DNA of 64,000 nucleotides from an uncultured Collinsella sp. (GCA_902479075.1 CABSNK010000003.1:61463-125462); one strand, 5' to 3'; shown: positions 35,314-44,432, counted from the first letter of the stretch. Notes: generated by a model from the letters alone, not told the origin. Numbers and translations are program-made.

Positions 35314-36528
35314 ATGTCACAAGTTTCCAACACCACGTTTGCAACGACGGTTTCATCAAACGCCATGGCCGTGGTGGACTATCTGTCCAAAAGCATGATG
35401 TCGGCGCTGCCGTTTATTGTCTGCGCGGCGTTGTTCCGCACCGTCGCCGTCATTATGGGCGAGGGCATGCTGGGCCTGTGGTCTGCCGATTCCGAAATCT
35501 ATCGCCTGTTCTACAGTTGGCTCTATAACGCCGGCTACTACTTTTTGCCCATTTATCTTGGTTGGGCGGCCGCCCGCCAGCTCGGTTGCTCGGAGCAGCT
35601 GGGCATGATGCTGGGCGGCGTATTGATTGCACCCGATCTGCTTAAGCTCGTTGATGCCGCCTCGACGACGGGGGCATCGATGACTTCCGTGTATGGTCTG
35701 CTTCTCGCGCCGGTCAACGATTACACGACGACTGTTATTCCGGTTCTCATCTCGGTGCCCGTGCTATGGCGAGTGGAGTGTTTCTTTAAGCGCGTTATCC
35801 CTAAGGCCGTGGCGTTTTCGTTCGTTCCGTTTGCAACCATGCTTGTCATGGTTCCGGTTTCGCTGTGCATTACGGCGCCGGCGGGCAGCTATCTGGGCAT
35901 GCTGTTGGGCCAGCTTATGTTTATGCTTGGCAATTCCGGTGGCATCGTGTCGCTGCTCACGCTTATGGGGCTTGCCGCTGGCTGGGAGTTCCTAAAGATC
36001 GCGGGCGTCAGCAACGTTGTCCTATCGCTTGCGTACGCGCAGTTTATGAGTGTGGGAACGGATTCGTGCATCCTGATCGCCGCGACAATGGCAACGTTCG
36101 CTGTTTGGGGCATGCCCTTTGGCGCTGCGCTTCGCATTGCGAATAAGGACGAGAAGGCGCTCATGCTGGGCTATTCAATCTCGGGCGTGCTTGGCGGCGT
36201 AAGCGAGCCGGCGCTGTACGGTTGCGGCTTTAAATATGGCAGGTGCCTGACGTGCATGGCCATTGGCGGCGCCGTCGGAGGCCTTGTTGCGGCCGTGGGC
36301 CACGTTACGGCCTATACCATCGGCATGACGAATGTCCTCATGGTCATTGGCTTTGCCACGGGCGGTATTTCGAACCTGCTGTGGTGCTGCGCTGCCGGCG
36401 GCACGGCATTTGCGGTGTCTGCGGCGCTGAGCTACTGCTTTGGCGTGGTGCCGACGAAGGAGCAGACGGCAGAAGACGAAGCCGATTCGCCCGAAACAGT
36501 GGTGAGCGCTGCTGAAGCAAGCGCATAG
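35314..36528 (+). CDS. PTS EIIC membrane component, glucose/glucoside type, without EIIA or EIIB
   Basis: 404 residues, about ten membrane helices. The signature is GVLGGVSEPALYGCGFKYG, the EIIC substrate-site loop of the beta-glucoside/sucrose family (usually G.TEPA.YG). No EIIB Cys motif or EIIA domain is attached and none is nearby, so it would need partners encoded elsewhere. ATG at 35314 has GGAAAGG six bases upstream; a nearby ATG at 35290 lies in a small repeat ATGTCAC...ATGTCAC, and GTGACA...TGTCAC forms an inverted pair at 35271-35296, a possible operator. It follows accDA by 40 bases but is functionally unrelated. Confidence 0.82.
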   Translation: MSQVSNTTFATTVSSNAMAVVDYLSKSMMSALPFIVCAALFRTVAVIMGEGMLGLWSADSEIYRLFYSWLYNAGYYFLPIYLGWAAARQLGCSEQLGMMLGGVLIAPDLLKLVDAASTTGASMTSVYGLLLAPVNDYTTTVIPVLISVPVLWRVECFFKRVIPKAVAFSFVPFATMLVMVPVSLCITAPAGSYLGMLLGQLMFMLGNSGGIVSLLTLMGLAAGWEFLKIAGVSNVVLSLAYAQFMSVGTDSCILIAATMATFAVWGMPFGAALRIANKDEKALMLGYSISGVLGGVSEPALYGCGFKYGRCLTCMAIGGAVGGLVAAVGHVTAYTIGMTNVLMVIGFATGGISNLLWCCAAGGTAFAVSAALSYCFGVVPTKEQTAEDEADSPETVVSAAEASA

Positions 36529-36566
36529 ACCTGTGCGACAAAAGGACGACTCCATTGTCATGTTCC

Positions 36567-36600
36567 AAGGCCGCGGCTCGTGTGGGTTGCGGCCTTTTGT
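36567..36600 (+). terminator. Rho-independent terminator after the PTS gene
   Basis: AAGGCCGC pairs with GCGGCCTT, followed by TTGT. Confidence 0.75.
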
Positions 36601-36677
36601 ATCTGGGGGACAAAGTGGCTACACTACAATCCGTTTGAGCAATAGATATATGGGTAGTGCCGTGGGGGCGGATATAG

Positions 36678-37832
36678 ATGGTCGAGTGGATTGTTCGTCG
36701 TGCGCAGGGTGACCGTGCGCGCGTGGGCACGTTGACGGGCGTGGTGTGTATTCTCGCTAATGTTGCACTTTGTGCTGCGAAGGGCGCAATTGGCGTGCTG
36801 TCGGGATCGGTTTCGATTGTGGCGGACGCCATGAACAACTTGTCCGATGCCAGCTCGAATATCGTGAGCGTGCTGGGCTTTAAGCTGGCGAGCAAGCCGG
36901 CCGACCCCGAGCATCCTTACGGCCACGGTCGCTACGAGTATCTCTCGGGTCTGGTCGTGGCGGCGCTCGTGCTGCTGATTGGCGTTGAGTTGGTGAAGTC
37001 CTCGGTTGAACGCGTCATCCACCCCGAGCCTGTCGAGTTTTCGCTTGCCCTGGTGGCAGTTCTAGTGCTTTCGATGGCCGTAAAGCTCTGGATGGCGGCC
37101 CTCAACCAAAAGCTCGGTGACCGCATTGAGTCCGAGACGCTGCATGCGACCGCTCAGGATTCTAAGAATGATGTCCTTGCTACGGGTGCTGTGTTGGCGT
37201 GCGCGATTGTTTCCCAGGTGACGCACATCAATCTTGATGCTTGGGTTGGACTTGCCGTTGGCGCCTATATTGGCTGGAGCGGCTTTGAGCTTATCCAAGA
37301 TACGGTGAGCCCGCTTTTGGGCCAGGCGCCCGATCCCAAGTTGGTCAAGCACATCCGAGACAAGATCATGAGCTATCCCGGCGTTTTGGGCGTTCATGAC
37401 CTGATGGTTCACGATTACGGTCCGGGCAGGAAGTTCGCAAGTGCGCACGCCGAGATGGCGGCCGAGGCCAGCCCGCTGGAAAGTCACGACACGCTCGATA
37501 ACATCGAGCAGTCGTTTAGGGACGAGGATGGCATGATCGTCACGCTCCATTACGATCCCATCGTGACCGACGATTCAAAGGTGGCGAGCATGCGCCTGCG
37601 CATCAACGCCATGGCCCAAGAGGTCGATAGCCGCCTTTCGATTCACGATCTGCGTTGCGTGCCGGGCCCCACGCACACCAATGTGATCTTTGACTGCGTG
37701 CGACCCTCGGATTTGGACATGGGGGCCGATGAGCTCAAGCAAACGCTGGCCCAGAGGGTCGAATCGGAATATCCCAAGTCGATTGCCAAGATTACGATCG
37801 ACGAAGACTACGTAGGGCATACCCACGAGTAG
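36678..37832 (+). CDS. Cation diffusion facilitator metal exporter, possibly Mn(II)
   Basis: 384 residues: six membrane helices (about 18-230) and a C-terminal cytoplasmic metal-binding domain. HPYGHGRYEYLSGL after helix 2 is family-typical. The transport site reads N-x3-D in helix 2 (MNNLSDAS) and D-x3-D in helix 5 (QDSKNDVL), not the D/H-x3-D with His of zinc exporters; such N-D/D-D sites are associated with manganese CDF proteins such as MntE, so Mn export is inferred. The C-terminal part is about 80 residues longer than in short family members. Starts with ATG at 36678; a weak ribosome site only. Confidence 0.85.
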   Translation: MVEWIVRRAQGDRARVGTLTGVVCILANVALCAAKGAIGVLSGSVSIVADAMNNLSDASSNIVSVLGFKLASKPADPEHPYGHGRYEYLSGLVVAALVLLIGVELVKSSVERVIHPEPVEFSLALVAVLVLSMAVKLWMAALNQKLGDRIESETLHATAQDSKNDVLATGAVLACAIVSQVTHINLDAWVGLAVGAYIGWSGFELIQDTVSPLLGQAPDPKLVKHIRDKIMSYPGVLGVHDLMVHDYGPGRKFASAHAEMAAEASPLESHDTLDNIEQSFRDEDGMIVTLHYDPIVTDDSKVASMRLRINAMAQEVDSRLSIHDLRCVPGPTHTNVIFDCVRPSDLDMGADELKQTLAQRVESEYPKSIAKITIDEDYVGHTHE

Positions 37833-37871
37833 GGCTGTGCCGGCAAAGCAAGTTATACAGAAGGCGAGAAT

Positions 37872-38498
37872 ATGAAGAGGCTGTATCTGCTCCGCCACGG
37901 TCAGACGGAGTTCAACGTCAAAAAGCTGGTCCAGGGCCGCTGCGATTCACCGCTGACCGACCTTGGCCGCAAACAAGCGGGAATGGCAGCCGCATGGCTC
38001 AAAGCCCACGGCGTTGTCCCCGACAAAGTGGTCTCTTCGCCCTTAGGCCGAGCCATGGACACAGCTCAGCTCGTTGCAACCGAACTTCTTGGCCCGGACG
38101 CAGCAGTTGAGTCCTGCGAAGGCATCATCGAGCGCTGCTACGGCACCTTCGAAGAAGGCCCCCACGATGCCCTTCCCACCGACGTCTGGGATCCCGGCGA
38201 GGACTTGGTCCCCTTCGGAGGAGAAGGAAGCCGCGCGCTGCAAGAGCGCATGGTAGCCACCCTCACCAATATCATGGGCTCCGAGGGCATCGAAACCCTC
38301 CTAGCAGTAAGCCACGGCAGCGCCAGCCGCCAATTCATCAAGGCTGCAGCCCCAGAGGGCTTCGAGCTCCCAACAAAACTCCCCAACTGCGCCATCATGA
38401 TCTTCGATTTTGACGAGGAAGATTTGCAAGGAGAGAGCGACGGGTCCCAATGCAAGTTCACTCTCCAGCAAATAGTGGACCCTCAACAAAGTCATTAG
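37872..38498 (+). CDS. Histidine phosphatase family protein (phosphoglycerate-mutase-like)
   Basis: 208 residues. The catalytic RHG motif is at the N-terminus (LYLLRHGQTEFNVKKLVQGRCDSPLTDLG), with the second His in LLAVSHGSASRQFIKAAA and the conserved Arg/Glu of SSPLGRAMDTAQLV and EGIIERCYGTFE. A broad acid phosphatase rather than a true glycolytic mutase. Follows the CDF gene by 39 bases with AGGCGAG before the ATG. The second half has an A/C-rich codon shift compared with its neighbours, as in the aminotransferase gene at 6875. Confidence 0.85.
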   Translation: MKRLYLLRHGQTEFNVKKLVQGRCDSPLTDLGRKQAGMAAAWLKAHGVVPDKVVSSPLGRAMDTAQLVATELLGPDAAVESCEGIIERCYGTFEEGPHDALPTDVWDPGEDLVPFGGEGSRALQERMVATLTNIMGSEGIETLLAVSHGSASRQFIKAAAPEGFELPTKLPNCAIMIFDFDEEDLQGESDGSQCKFTLQQIVDPQQSH

Positions 38499-38534
38499 CC
38501 TGAACGAGCAGAGTTAAGCAGACATCAACGTGTC

Positions 38535-38689
38535 GTCTCCCGAGCACGGCGGAGGGCCGGAGAAATATATAAAGGTCATCGCGAGTTCCGCACGCAAAGA
38601 AGGCCACTTAATGTGGCCTTCGTCTTGCGCAGGACTGTAGAGCAGGGACCTTAATATATTTCTCCGGCCCTCCGCCGTGCTCGGGAGAC
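38535..38689. repeat. Large variable-stem palindrome, copy 4
   Basis: A 43-bp inverted repeat with one mismatch (38535-38577 with 38647-38689) around a 69-base centre. The centre has ATCGCGAGTTCCGCACG, the inner hairpin GAAGGCCAC-TTAAT-GTGGCCTTC and GCAGGACTGTAGAGCAG. The outer stem shares almost nothing with copies 2 and 3, yet pairs along its whole length. It precedes the rplC operon. Confidence 0.9.
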
Positions 38690-38740
38690 GTGCCACGCAC
38701 TTTACCTGCGTAAACAATGTGAGTGAAATATGAATCTCGA

Positions 38741-38765
38741 TGGATACGCCCGCACCCGTGTATAC
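38741..38765 (+). promoter_or_regulatory. Promoter block of the rplC operon
   Basis: Contains TATACT (38761-38766) as -10, preceded by CGTG. A 25-base block TGGA-ACGCCCG-CCGTGTATAC recurs before rplB (40606-40630) with 22 of 25 identical, so both probably use the same kind of promoter. Confidence 0.55.
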
Positions 38766-38877
38766 TAAACAGCTGTGTGTAACCAGGGGAGTATTCTGGC
38801 TGGACAAAATGCCTGCTTAATAGGGTTGTCAGGTAGTCCGGACGCAATACAAGACTGGGGAGCACGTCGTGTAAGTA

Positions 38878-38929
38878 GTGGTCCTCTAGGGGCGTACGCT
38901 CGGTGGCGTACGCATTGTCCCAAGACCAC
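38878..38929 (+). promoter_or_regulatory. Long hairpin in the rplC leader
   Basis: GTGGTC (38878-38883) pairs with GACCAC (38924-38929); inside, GCGTACGC occurs twice and pairs with itself. The leader from the promoter to rplC is about 185 bases with no coding frame of note. It may be an autoregulatory mRNA structure for a ribosomal protein of the operon. No match to a named leader family is claimed. Confidence 0.5.
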
Positions 38930-38949
38930 GCGAGAGTTGGGATCATATC

Positions 38950-39570
38950 TTGATCAGCATGATTCTCGGCCGCAAGATTGGCATGACCCAGGTTTGGGAC
39001 GAGGACGACAACGTCGTTCCCGTCACGGTCATCCAGGCTGGCCCCTGCGCTGTCTCGCAGGTTAAAACTCAGGCAACCGACGGCTATGACGCCGTCCAGA
39101 TCGGTTTCGGCGACATCAAGGCCAAGAACGTGAACAAGCCCATGGCTGGTCACTTCGCCAAGGCCGGCGTCGAGCCTGTCCGCTTCCTTCGTGAGGTCCG
39201 CGTCGAGAACGGCGAGGAGCACAAGGTCGGCGAGGTCGTCACCGTCGCTGATTTCGCTGATGTCGAGAAGGTCGACGTCATCGGTACCTCCAAGGGTAAG
39301 GGCTTCCAGGGTCGCATCAAGCGCTGGGGTCAGCGCCGCGGTCCTATGACGCATGGTTCTCACTTCCAGCGTCACCCCGGTTCTATCGGTCAGTGCGCCT
39401 ATCCTGCGCGCGTCCTCAAGGGCGTCAAGATGGCCGGTCACATGGGTAACGAGCGCGTTACCGTCAAGAACCTTTCCGTTGTCCGCATCGATGCCGAGCA
39501 GAACCTCATCTTGGTCAAGGGCGCTGTCCCGGGTGCCAAGAATGGTCTCGTCGCCATCCGTATGGCCTAA
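38950..39570 (+). CDS. rplC: 50S ribosomal protein L3
   Basis: 206 residues. [29 protein letters not shown] is the L3 N-terminus, and the central loop ([26 protein letters not shown]) that reaches the peptidyl-transferase centre is intact. TTG at 38950 gives [12 protein letters not shown] at 38959 is an alternative, and neither has a strong ribosome site. It is the first gene of the operon because rpsJ lies 14 kb away. Confidence 0.96.
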   Translation: MISMILGRKIGMTQVWDEDDNVVPVTVIQAGPCAVSQVKTQATDGYDAVQIGFGDIKAKNVNKPMAGHFAKAGVEPVRFLREVRVENGEEHKVGEVVTVADFADVEKVDVIGTSKGKGFQGRIKRWGQRRGPMTHGSHFQRHPGSIGQCAYPARVLKGVKMAGHMGNERVTVKNLSVVRIDAEQNLILVKGAVPGAKNGLVAIRMA

Positions 39571-39616
39571 GGGCCCAGCCCATTTAGCCCAGCGTCATAC
39601 CAAGGAGAACACTTAA

Positions 39617-40243
39617 ATGGCAAAGTTTGAAGTAAAGAACAGCGAGGGCAAGAAGGTCGCCGAGGCCGAGCTCGCCGCTGAGGTGTACGGCATCGAGCCG
39701 AACATCCACGTTATGCACCACATCGTCAAGTGCCAGATGGCCTCTTGGCGTCAGGGCACCCAGTCCGCTAAGGGCCGCTCTGAGGTTTCCGGTGGCGGCA
39801 AGAAGCCTTGGCGTCAGAAGGGCACCGGCCGTGCCCGCCAGGGTTCCATCCGTGCTGCCCAGTGGCGTCACGGTGGCGTTGTCTTCGCCCCCAAGCCCCG
39901 TTCCTACGCTAAGCGTATGAACAACAAGGAGGTCAAGCTGGCTATGCGCTCTGCGCTGTCCGCCAAGCTGGCCGATGGCGAGCTCGTGCTCGTCGACGAC
40001 TACGGCTTCGAGAAGCCTTCCACCAAGGCTGCCGTCGCCATGCTCAAGGCTCTCGGCCTTGAGGGCAAGCGTCTGACCATCATCGTTCGCGATGAGGACG
40101 TCAACGCCTACCTGTCGTTCCGCAACATTCCCAAGACGTTCATCATCACCGCCGATGAGGCCAACACCTACGACCTCGTCAACAACAACGCTGTGCTGAT
40201 GCCCGCCGACATCGCCGCTCACTTCGGGGAGGTGCTTGCATAA
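39617..40243 (+). CDS. rplD: 50S ribosomal protein L4
   Basis: 208 residues. The extended loop GGGKKPWRQKGTGRARQGSIRAAQWRHGGVVFAPKPRSY, which lines the exit tunnel, is diagnostic. In E. coli L4 represses the S10 operon; whether it binds the leader hairpin here is unknown. AAGGAG before the ATG. Its stop is adjacent to the rplW start. Confidence 0.97.
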   Translation: MAKFEVKNSEGKKVAEAELAAEVYGIEPNIHVMHHIVKCQMASWRQGTQSAKGRSEVSGGGKKPWRQKGTGRARQGSIRAAQWRHGGVVFAPKPRSYAKRMNNKEVKLAMRSALSAKLADGELVLVDDYGFEKPSTKAAVAMLKALGLEGKRLTIIVRDEDVNAYLSFRNIPKTFIITADEANTYDLVNNNAVLMPADIAAHFGEVLA

Positions 40244-40531
40244 ATGACCGCCCACGAGATCATCATCCGTCCGATCGTGTCCGAGCGTTCCTTCTCCGGC
40301 ATGGAGCAGAACAAGTACACGTTCGAGGTCGCCAAGGATGCTAACAAGTATCAGATCAAGGACGCTGTCGAGGAGATCTTCGGCGTCAAGGTCGTTCGCG
40401 TGAACACCCTGACGGTCAAGCCCAAGACCAAGCGCGTGCGCTATGTCGCCGGCAAGACCCGTTCTTGGAAGAAGGCCATCGTCACGCTGGCCGAGGGCGA
40501 CACCATCGAGGTCTTTGGCAACCAGGCCTAA
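40244..40531 (+). CDS. rplW: 50S ribosomal protein L23
   Basis: 95 residues. IIIRPIVSERSF and KYTFEVAKDANKYQIKDAVEEIFGVKVVRVNTL are the family core. It forms the docking site for trigger factor and signal recognition particle at the tunnel exit. Starts directly after the rplD stop, with GGGGAGG in the end of rplD. Confidence 0.97.
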   Translation: MTAHEIIIRPIVSERSFSGMEQNKYTFEVAKDANKYQIKDAVEEIFGVKVVRVNTLTVKPKTKRVRYVAGKTRSWKKAIVTLAEGDTIEVFGNQA

Positions 40532-40549
40532 GACTCGCTGCTGTTGAGT

Positions 40550-40597
40550 GAGCTCATGCCTCCCAAATAGGGGAGGCGAGAGCTCAAGGTTTTGGGC
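40550..40597 (+). terminator. Terminator-like hairpin between rplW and rplB
   Basis: GAGCTC...GCCTCCC pairs with GGGAGGC...GAGCTC (40550-40585), followed by AAGGTTTT. With the promoter block just downstream it may partly separate rplCDW from rplB onward. Confidence 0.5.
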
Positions 40598-40605
40598 GTA
40601 TAAAA

Positions 40606-40630
40606 TGGACACGCCCGGAACCGTGTATAC
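40606..40630 (+). promoter_or_regulatory. Internal promoter block before rplB
   Basis: Near-copy (22 of 25) of the block before rplC, including CCGTGTATAC. About 80 bases before rplB. Confidence 0.5.
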
Positions 40631-40710
40631 GTCCGGTGTCATCGCACCCGAGGCAGAACCTCGAATCCCTGTCTGCGATGGCTAACGGATTCCTATTGAA
40701 AGGGATTGTA

Positions 40711-41541
40711 ATGGCTGTAAAGCACCTTAAGCCGACCTCCGCTGGTAGGCGTTGGCAGACGATCTCCGACTTCTCCGAGATCACCTGCACCAAGCCCGAG
40801 AAGTCTCTTCTCGAGCCCCTGCCCAAGAAGGCCGGTCGTAACAACAACGGCCGCATCACCACCCGCCACCAGGGCGGCGGCGTGAAGCGTCGTTACCGCG
40901 TGATCGACTTCAAGCGCAACAAGGACGGCGTGCCCGCCAAGGTTGCCACGATCGAGTACGATCCGAACCGTTCCGCTCGCATCGCTCTGCTGCACTACGC
41001 TGACGGTGAGAAGCGCTACATCCTGGCCCCTAAGGGCCTCGAGGTCGGTCAGACCGTCATGTCCGGTTCTGACGCCGACATCAAGCCGGGCAACGCTCTG
41101 CCCCTCGCCGACATCCCCGTCGGTACGCTCATCCACGCCGTCGAGTTCCAGCCGGGCAAGGGCGCTGCTATCGCCCGTTCCGCCGGTAACTCCTGCCAGC
41201 TGATGGGTAAGGAGGGCAAGTACGCTATCGTCCGTATGCCTTCCTCCGAGATGCGCCGCATCCTCGTTACCTGCCGCGCCACCGTCGGTGAGGTCGGCAA
41301 CGCCGATCACGCCAACATCGTCATCGGCAAGGCCGGCCGTAAGCGTCACTTGAACGTGCGCCCGACCGTCCGCGGTACCGTCATGAACCCTGTCGACCAC
41401 CCGCACGGCGGTGGCGAGGGCAAGAACCACACCTCTGGTCGTCCCTCTGTTACCCCCTGGGGTAAGCCGACGAAGGGCCTTCGTACGCGCAAGAAGAAGA
41501 AGGTCTCGAACCAGCACATCATTCGTCGCCGTAAGAAGTAA
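40711..41541 (+). CDS. rplB: 50S ribosomal protein L2
   Basis: 276 residues. [20 protein letters not shown] at the start, the conserved [20 protein letters not shown], and the peptidyl-transferase-proximal [14 protein letters not shown] with the essential His are intact. Start at 40711 follows GAAAGGG; an in-frame ATG at 40636 would add 25 unusual residues. 170-base gap from rplW holds a hairpin and promoter block. Confidence 0.97.
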   Translation: MAVKHLKPTSAGRRWQTISDFSEITCTKPEKSLLEPLPKKAGRNNNGRITTRHQGGGVKRRYRVIDFKRNKDGVPAKVATIEYDPNRSARIALLHYADGEKRYILAPKGLEVGQTVMSGSDADIKPGNALPLADIPVGTLIHAVEFQPGKGAAIARSAGNSCQLMGKEGKYAIVRMPSSEMRRILVTCRATVGEVGNADHANIVIGKAGRKRHLNVRPTVRGTVMNPVDHPHGGGEGKNHTSGRPSVTPWGKPTKGLRTRKKKKVSNQHIIRRRKK

Positions 41542-41573
41542 TTTCGGATACCGAGTTTTAGGAGAAAGCACTT

Positions 41574-41834
41574 ATGAGCAGAAGTCTCAAAAAGGGCCCG
41601 TTCGTGGAGACTCGCCTTCTCTCGCGTATCACCGCGATGAACGAGGCTGGCAAGAAGGACGTCGTGAAGACCTGGTCCCGCGCGTCCACCATCTTCCCCG
41701 AGATGGTTGGTCACACCATCGCCGTCCACGACGGCCGCAAGCATGTGCCCGTGTATGTTACCGAGTCCATGGTTGGTCACAAGCTCGGCGAGTTCGCGCC
41801 GACTCGTACGTTCCGTGGCCACAAGGCCAAATAG
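41574..41834 (+). CDS. rpsS: 30S ribosomal protein S19
   Basis: 86 residues. [11 protein letters not shown] at the start and [20 protein letters not shown] at the end are diagnostic. Binds 16S rRNA with S13 in the head. 32 bases after rplB, AGGAGAAAG ahead of the ATG. Confidence 0.97.
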   Translation: MSRSLKKGPFVETRLLSRITAMNEAGKKDVVKTWSRASTIFPEMVGHTIAVHDGRKHVPVYVTESMVGHKLGEFAPTRTFRGHKAK

Positions 41835-41848
41835 GGGGTTAACCGTAA

Positions 41849-42220
41849 ATGGCAACTAAGTCTATTGAAACTGAGGCCACCGAGGTTCGCGCCGTCGCTA
41901 AGTACGTGCGTGTTTCCCCCAGCAAGGCCCGCCTGGTGGTCGATCTGATCCGCCGCAAGCCTGTCGCTCAGGCCTTCGACATCCTCCACTTCTGCGACCG
42001 CGCCGTCGCCGTGGATGTCGAGAAGGTTCTCCGTTCCGCCGTTGCGAACGCCGAGAACAACAACGGTCTGCGTGCCGACAACCTGGTTGTCGCCGCTGCC
42101 TATGTTGACGAGGGTCCGACGCTTAAGCGCATCCGTCCCCGCGCCAAGGGTTCCGCTTCTCGCATTCTGAAGCGTACTTCCCACATCACCGTCGTCGTTG
42201 CTCCTCGAAAGGAGGCGTAA
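41849..42220 (+). CDS. rplV: 50S ribosomal protein L22
   Basis: 123 residues. [30 protein letters not shown] is the core and the tunnel-lining beta-hairpin ([29 protein letters not shown]) is intact; macrolide-resistance insertions are not seen. 14 bases after rpsS and 6 bases before rpsC. Confidence 0.97.
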   Translation: MATKSIETEATEVRAVAKYVRVSPSKARLVVDLIRRKPVAQAFDILHFCDRAVAVDVEKVLRSAVANAENNNGLRADNLVVAAAYVDEGPTLKRIRPRAKGSASRILKRTSHITVVVAPRKEA

Positions 42221-42226
42221 AGCTGT

Positions 42227-42937
42227 ATGGGTCAGAAAGTCTACCCCACCGGCTTCCGTCTTGGCATCACCGAGAACTGGCGCTCCCGCTGGTTCGCAGA
42301 GAAGGATTACGCTAAGACCCTCGGTAACGATCTCGAGATCCGCAAGTACCTCGAGAAGCGTCTTTCCCGCGCAGCTGTCTCCCGCGTCGAGATCGAGCGC
42401 GCTGGCGACAAGGTGAAGGTCATCATCCTCACCGCTCGCCCCGGCGTTGTCATCGGTAAGAAGGGTGCCGAGATCGATACCCTCCGCACCGAGCTCGAGA
42501 AGGTCGCTGGCGTCTCCAAGGGCCAGCTCTCCGTCGACGTTGTCGAGATCAAGCGCCCCGAGCTCGACGCCAACCTCGTTGCTCAGTCCATCGCCGAGCA
42601 GCTCGAGGGCCGCGTTGCCTTCCGTCGCGCTATGCGCAAGGCTGTCCAGTCCGCCCGCAAGGCCGGCGCCAAGGGCATCCGTATCCAGTGCTCCGGTCGT
42701 CTCGGCGGTGCCGAGATGGGCCGTCGTGAGTGGTACCGCGAGGGTCGCGTGCCTCTGCACACCCTCCGTGCCAAGATCGACTACGGCACGGCTGTCGCCA
42801 GCACCACCATGGGTGCCTGCGGCGTGAAGGTCTGGATCTACCTGGGCGAGAAGCTCCCGGGTCAGCCCGTTCCCAACCCTGCACTCGAGGGCTCTTCCCG
42901 TCCTCGTCGTCGTAACTCCGAGAGGAGGGGTCAGTAG
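42227..42937 (+). CDS. rpsC: 30S ribosomal protein S3
   Basis: 236 residues. [27 protein letters not shown] at the start, the KH domain with [14 protein letters not shown] loop ([16 protein letters not shown]) and the C-terminal domain ([31 protein letters not shown]) are present. Its stop shares a base with the rplP GTG. Confidence 0.97.
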   Translation: MGQKVYPTGFRLGITENWRSRWFAEKDYAKTLGNDLEIRKYLEKRLSRAAVSRVEIERAGDKVKVIILTARPGVVIGKKGAEIDTLRTELEKVAGVSKGQLSVDVVEIKRPELDANLVAQSIAEQLEGRVAFRRAMRKAVQSARKAGAKGIRIQCSGRLGGAEMGRREWYREGRVPLHTLRAKIDYGTAVASTTMGACGVKVWIYLGEKLPGQPVPNPALEGSSRPRRRNSERRGQ

Positions 42938-43440
42938 TGCTTGCCCCTAAGCGTATTCTTCACCGCAAGGTGCAGCGTGGCTCCATGAAGGGCCAGGCCA
43001 AGGGTAATACCGAGCTGCATTTCGGCGAGTTTGGTATCCAGGCTCTCGAGGCCCATTGGATCACCAACCGTCAGATCGAGGCCGCTCGTATTGCCATGAC
43101 CCGCTACATGAAGCGTGGCGGTCGTGTCTACATCACGATCTTCCCCGATAAGCCCATCACCAAGAAGCCTGCCGAGACTCGCATGGGTTCTGGTAAGGGT
43201 AACCCCGAGGAGTGGGTGGCCGTCGTCAAGCCCGGCCGTATCATGTTCGAGGTCAAGGGCGTGCCCGAGGAGGTCGCTCGCGAGGCTCTGCGTCTTGCAC
43301 AGCACAAGCTTCCCATCAAGACCAAGATTGTTGCTGCCAAGAACGCTGAGCAGCGCATCGAGAAGGAGATGGCTGAGGAGGCCGCTCTCGAGGCCAAGTG
43401 GGCTGCTGAGGACGCCGCCGCCGCCAAGGAGGAGAACTAA
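42937..43440 (+). CDS. rplP: 50S ribosomal protein L16 with C-terminal extension
   Basis: 167 residues; L16 is usually about 137-140. [28 protein letters not shown]-type helix ([35 protein letters not shown]) and the [22 protein letters not shown] end are normal, and an extra charged, Ala/Glu-rich helix of about 28 residues follows. GTG start overlaps the rpsC stop; AGAGGAGGGG is upstream. The TAA overlaps the rpmC ATG. Confidence 0.96.
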   Translation: MLAPKRILHRKVQRGSMKGQAKGNTELHFGEFGIQALEAHWITNRQIEAARIAMTRYMKRGGRVYITIFPDKPITKKPAETRMGSGKGNPEEWVAVVKPGRIMFEVKGVPEEVAREALRLAQHKLPIKTKIVAAKNAEQRIEKEMAEEAALEAKWAAEDAAAAKEEN

Positions 43441-43655
43441 TGAAGCCCGCAGAGATTCGTGAGCTCTCGGACGCTCAGCTCGTTGAGAAGCTGAAGGAAA
43501 TGCGCGCCGAGCTCTTTAACCTTCGTTTCCAGATGGCCACCAGCCAGCTGGACAACACCGCTCGCGTCAACACCGTGAAGAAGGACATCGCTCGCGTCCT
43601 CACGGAGCAGCGCGCCCGTGAGATCGCAGCGGAGAAGTCCGCTGTCGCCGAGTAG
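43440..43655 (+). CDS. rpmC: 50S ribosomal protein L29
   Basis: 71 residues, two-helix protein: EIRELSDAQLVEKLKEMRAELFNLRFQMATSQLDNTARVNTVKKDIARVLTEQRAREI. ATG overlaps the rplP stop (TAATG). Sits near the tunnel exit beside L23. Confidence 0.96.
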   Translation: MKPAEIRELSDAQLVEKLKEMRAELFNLRFQMATSQLDNTARVNTVKKDIARVLTEQRAREIAAEKSAVAE

Positions 43656-43671
43656 GACCTAAGGAGAGAAC

Positions 43672-43932
43672 ATGACTGATTCGCGTAACTCGCGTAAGGT
43701 CCGTACGGGTGTCGTTACCTCCGTCTCCGGTGCCAAGACCATTGTTGTCACCATCACCGAGCGTAAGCGTCACCCCAAGTACGGCAAGATGATGACCAGC
43801 TCCAAGAAGCTGCACGCTCACGACGAGGAGTGCACGGCTGGCGTGGGCGACACCGTCCGCGTTATGGAGACCCGTCCTATGTCCAAGATGAAGCGTTGGC
43901 GCCTCATCGAGGTCGTCGAGCGCGCTAAATAA
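43672..43932 (+). CDS. rpsQ: 30S ribosomal protein S17
   Basis: 86 residues. RKVRTGVVTSVSGAKTIVVTITERKRHPKYGKMMTSSKKLHAHDEE is the OB-fold core of S17. AAGGAGAG before the ATG. Followed by a 118-base structured gap before rplN. Confidence 0.96.
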   Translation: MTDSRNSRKVRTGVVTSVSGAKTIVVTITERKRHPKYGKMMTSSKKLHAHDEECTAGVGDTVRVMETRPMSKMKRWRLIEVVERAK

Positions 43933-43959
43933 GCAGTCGCTCTTACGACTTGTACGTTT

Positions 43960-44025
43960 CCGAAGATGTGCGTATGCCTGGCTTGCATACCACGGGCCGC
44001 ATAAAGGCTGCGCACCTCTCTTCGG
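43960..44025 (+). promoter_or_regulatory. Structured leader before rplN
   Basis: CCGAAGA-GTGCG (43960-43972) pairs with CGCAC...CTTCGG (44010-44025), and GTATGC...GCATAC pairs inside. The rpsQ-rplN spacer is long for this operon, so this is a candidate regulatory structure, for example where spc-type operons are feedback-controlled. Confidence 0.45.
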
Positions 44026-44050
44026 TTCTTAGTTCGGAGGAACATCTACC

Positions 44051-44419
44051 ATGATTCAGATGCAAACCATGCTGAACGTCGCCGACAACTCCGGCGCTCG
44101 CAAGATTCGCTGCATCAAGGTGCTTGGCGGTTCCAAGCGTCGTTATGCAGGCATCGGCGATGTGTTCATCGGTGCTGTCCAGGAGGCTACCCCTGGCGCC
44201 AACGTCAAGAAGAAGGACGTTGTCCGTTGCGTCGTCGTTCGCACCGTTAAGGAGATCCGCCGCAAGGATGGCTCCTACATTCGCTTTGATGAGAACGCCT
44301 GCGTTGTCATCAACAACGATGGTTCGCCCGTCGGCACCCGTATCTTCGGGCCCGTCGCTCGCGAGCTTCGTGACAAGAAGTACATGAAGATCGTCTCGCT
44401 CGCTCCCGAGACCCTGTAG
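44051..44419 (+). CDS. rplN: 50S ribosomal protein L14
   Basis: 122 residues, the standard length. [37 protein letters not shown] and [22 protein letters not shown] are diagnostic. Forms intersubunit bridge B8. CGGAGG before the ATG. Confidence 0.97.
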   Translation: MIQMQTMLNVADNSGARKIRCIKVLGGSKRRYAGIGDVFIGAVQEATPGANVKKKDVVRCVVVRTVKEIRRKDGSYIRFDENACVVINNDGSPVGTRIFGPVARELRDKKYMKIVSLAPETL

Positions 44420-44432
44420 TTAGGGGAGATAT

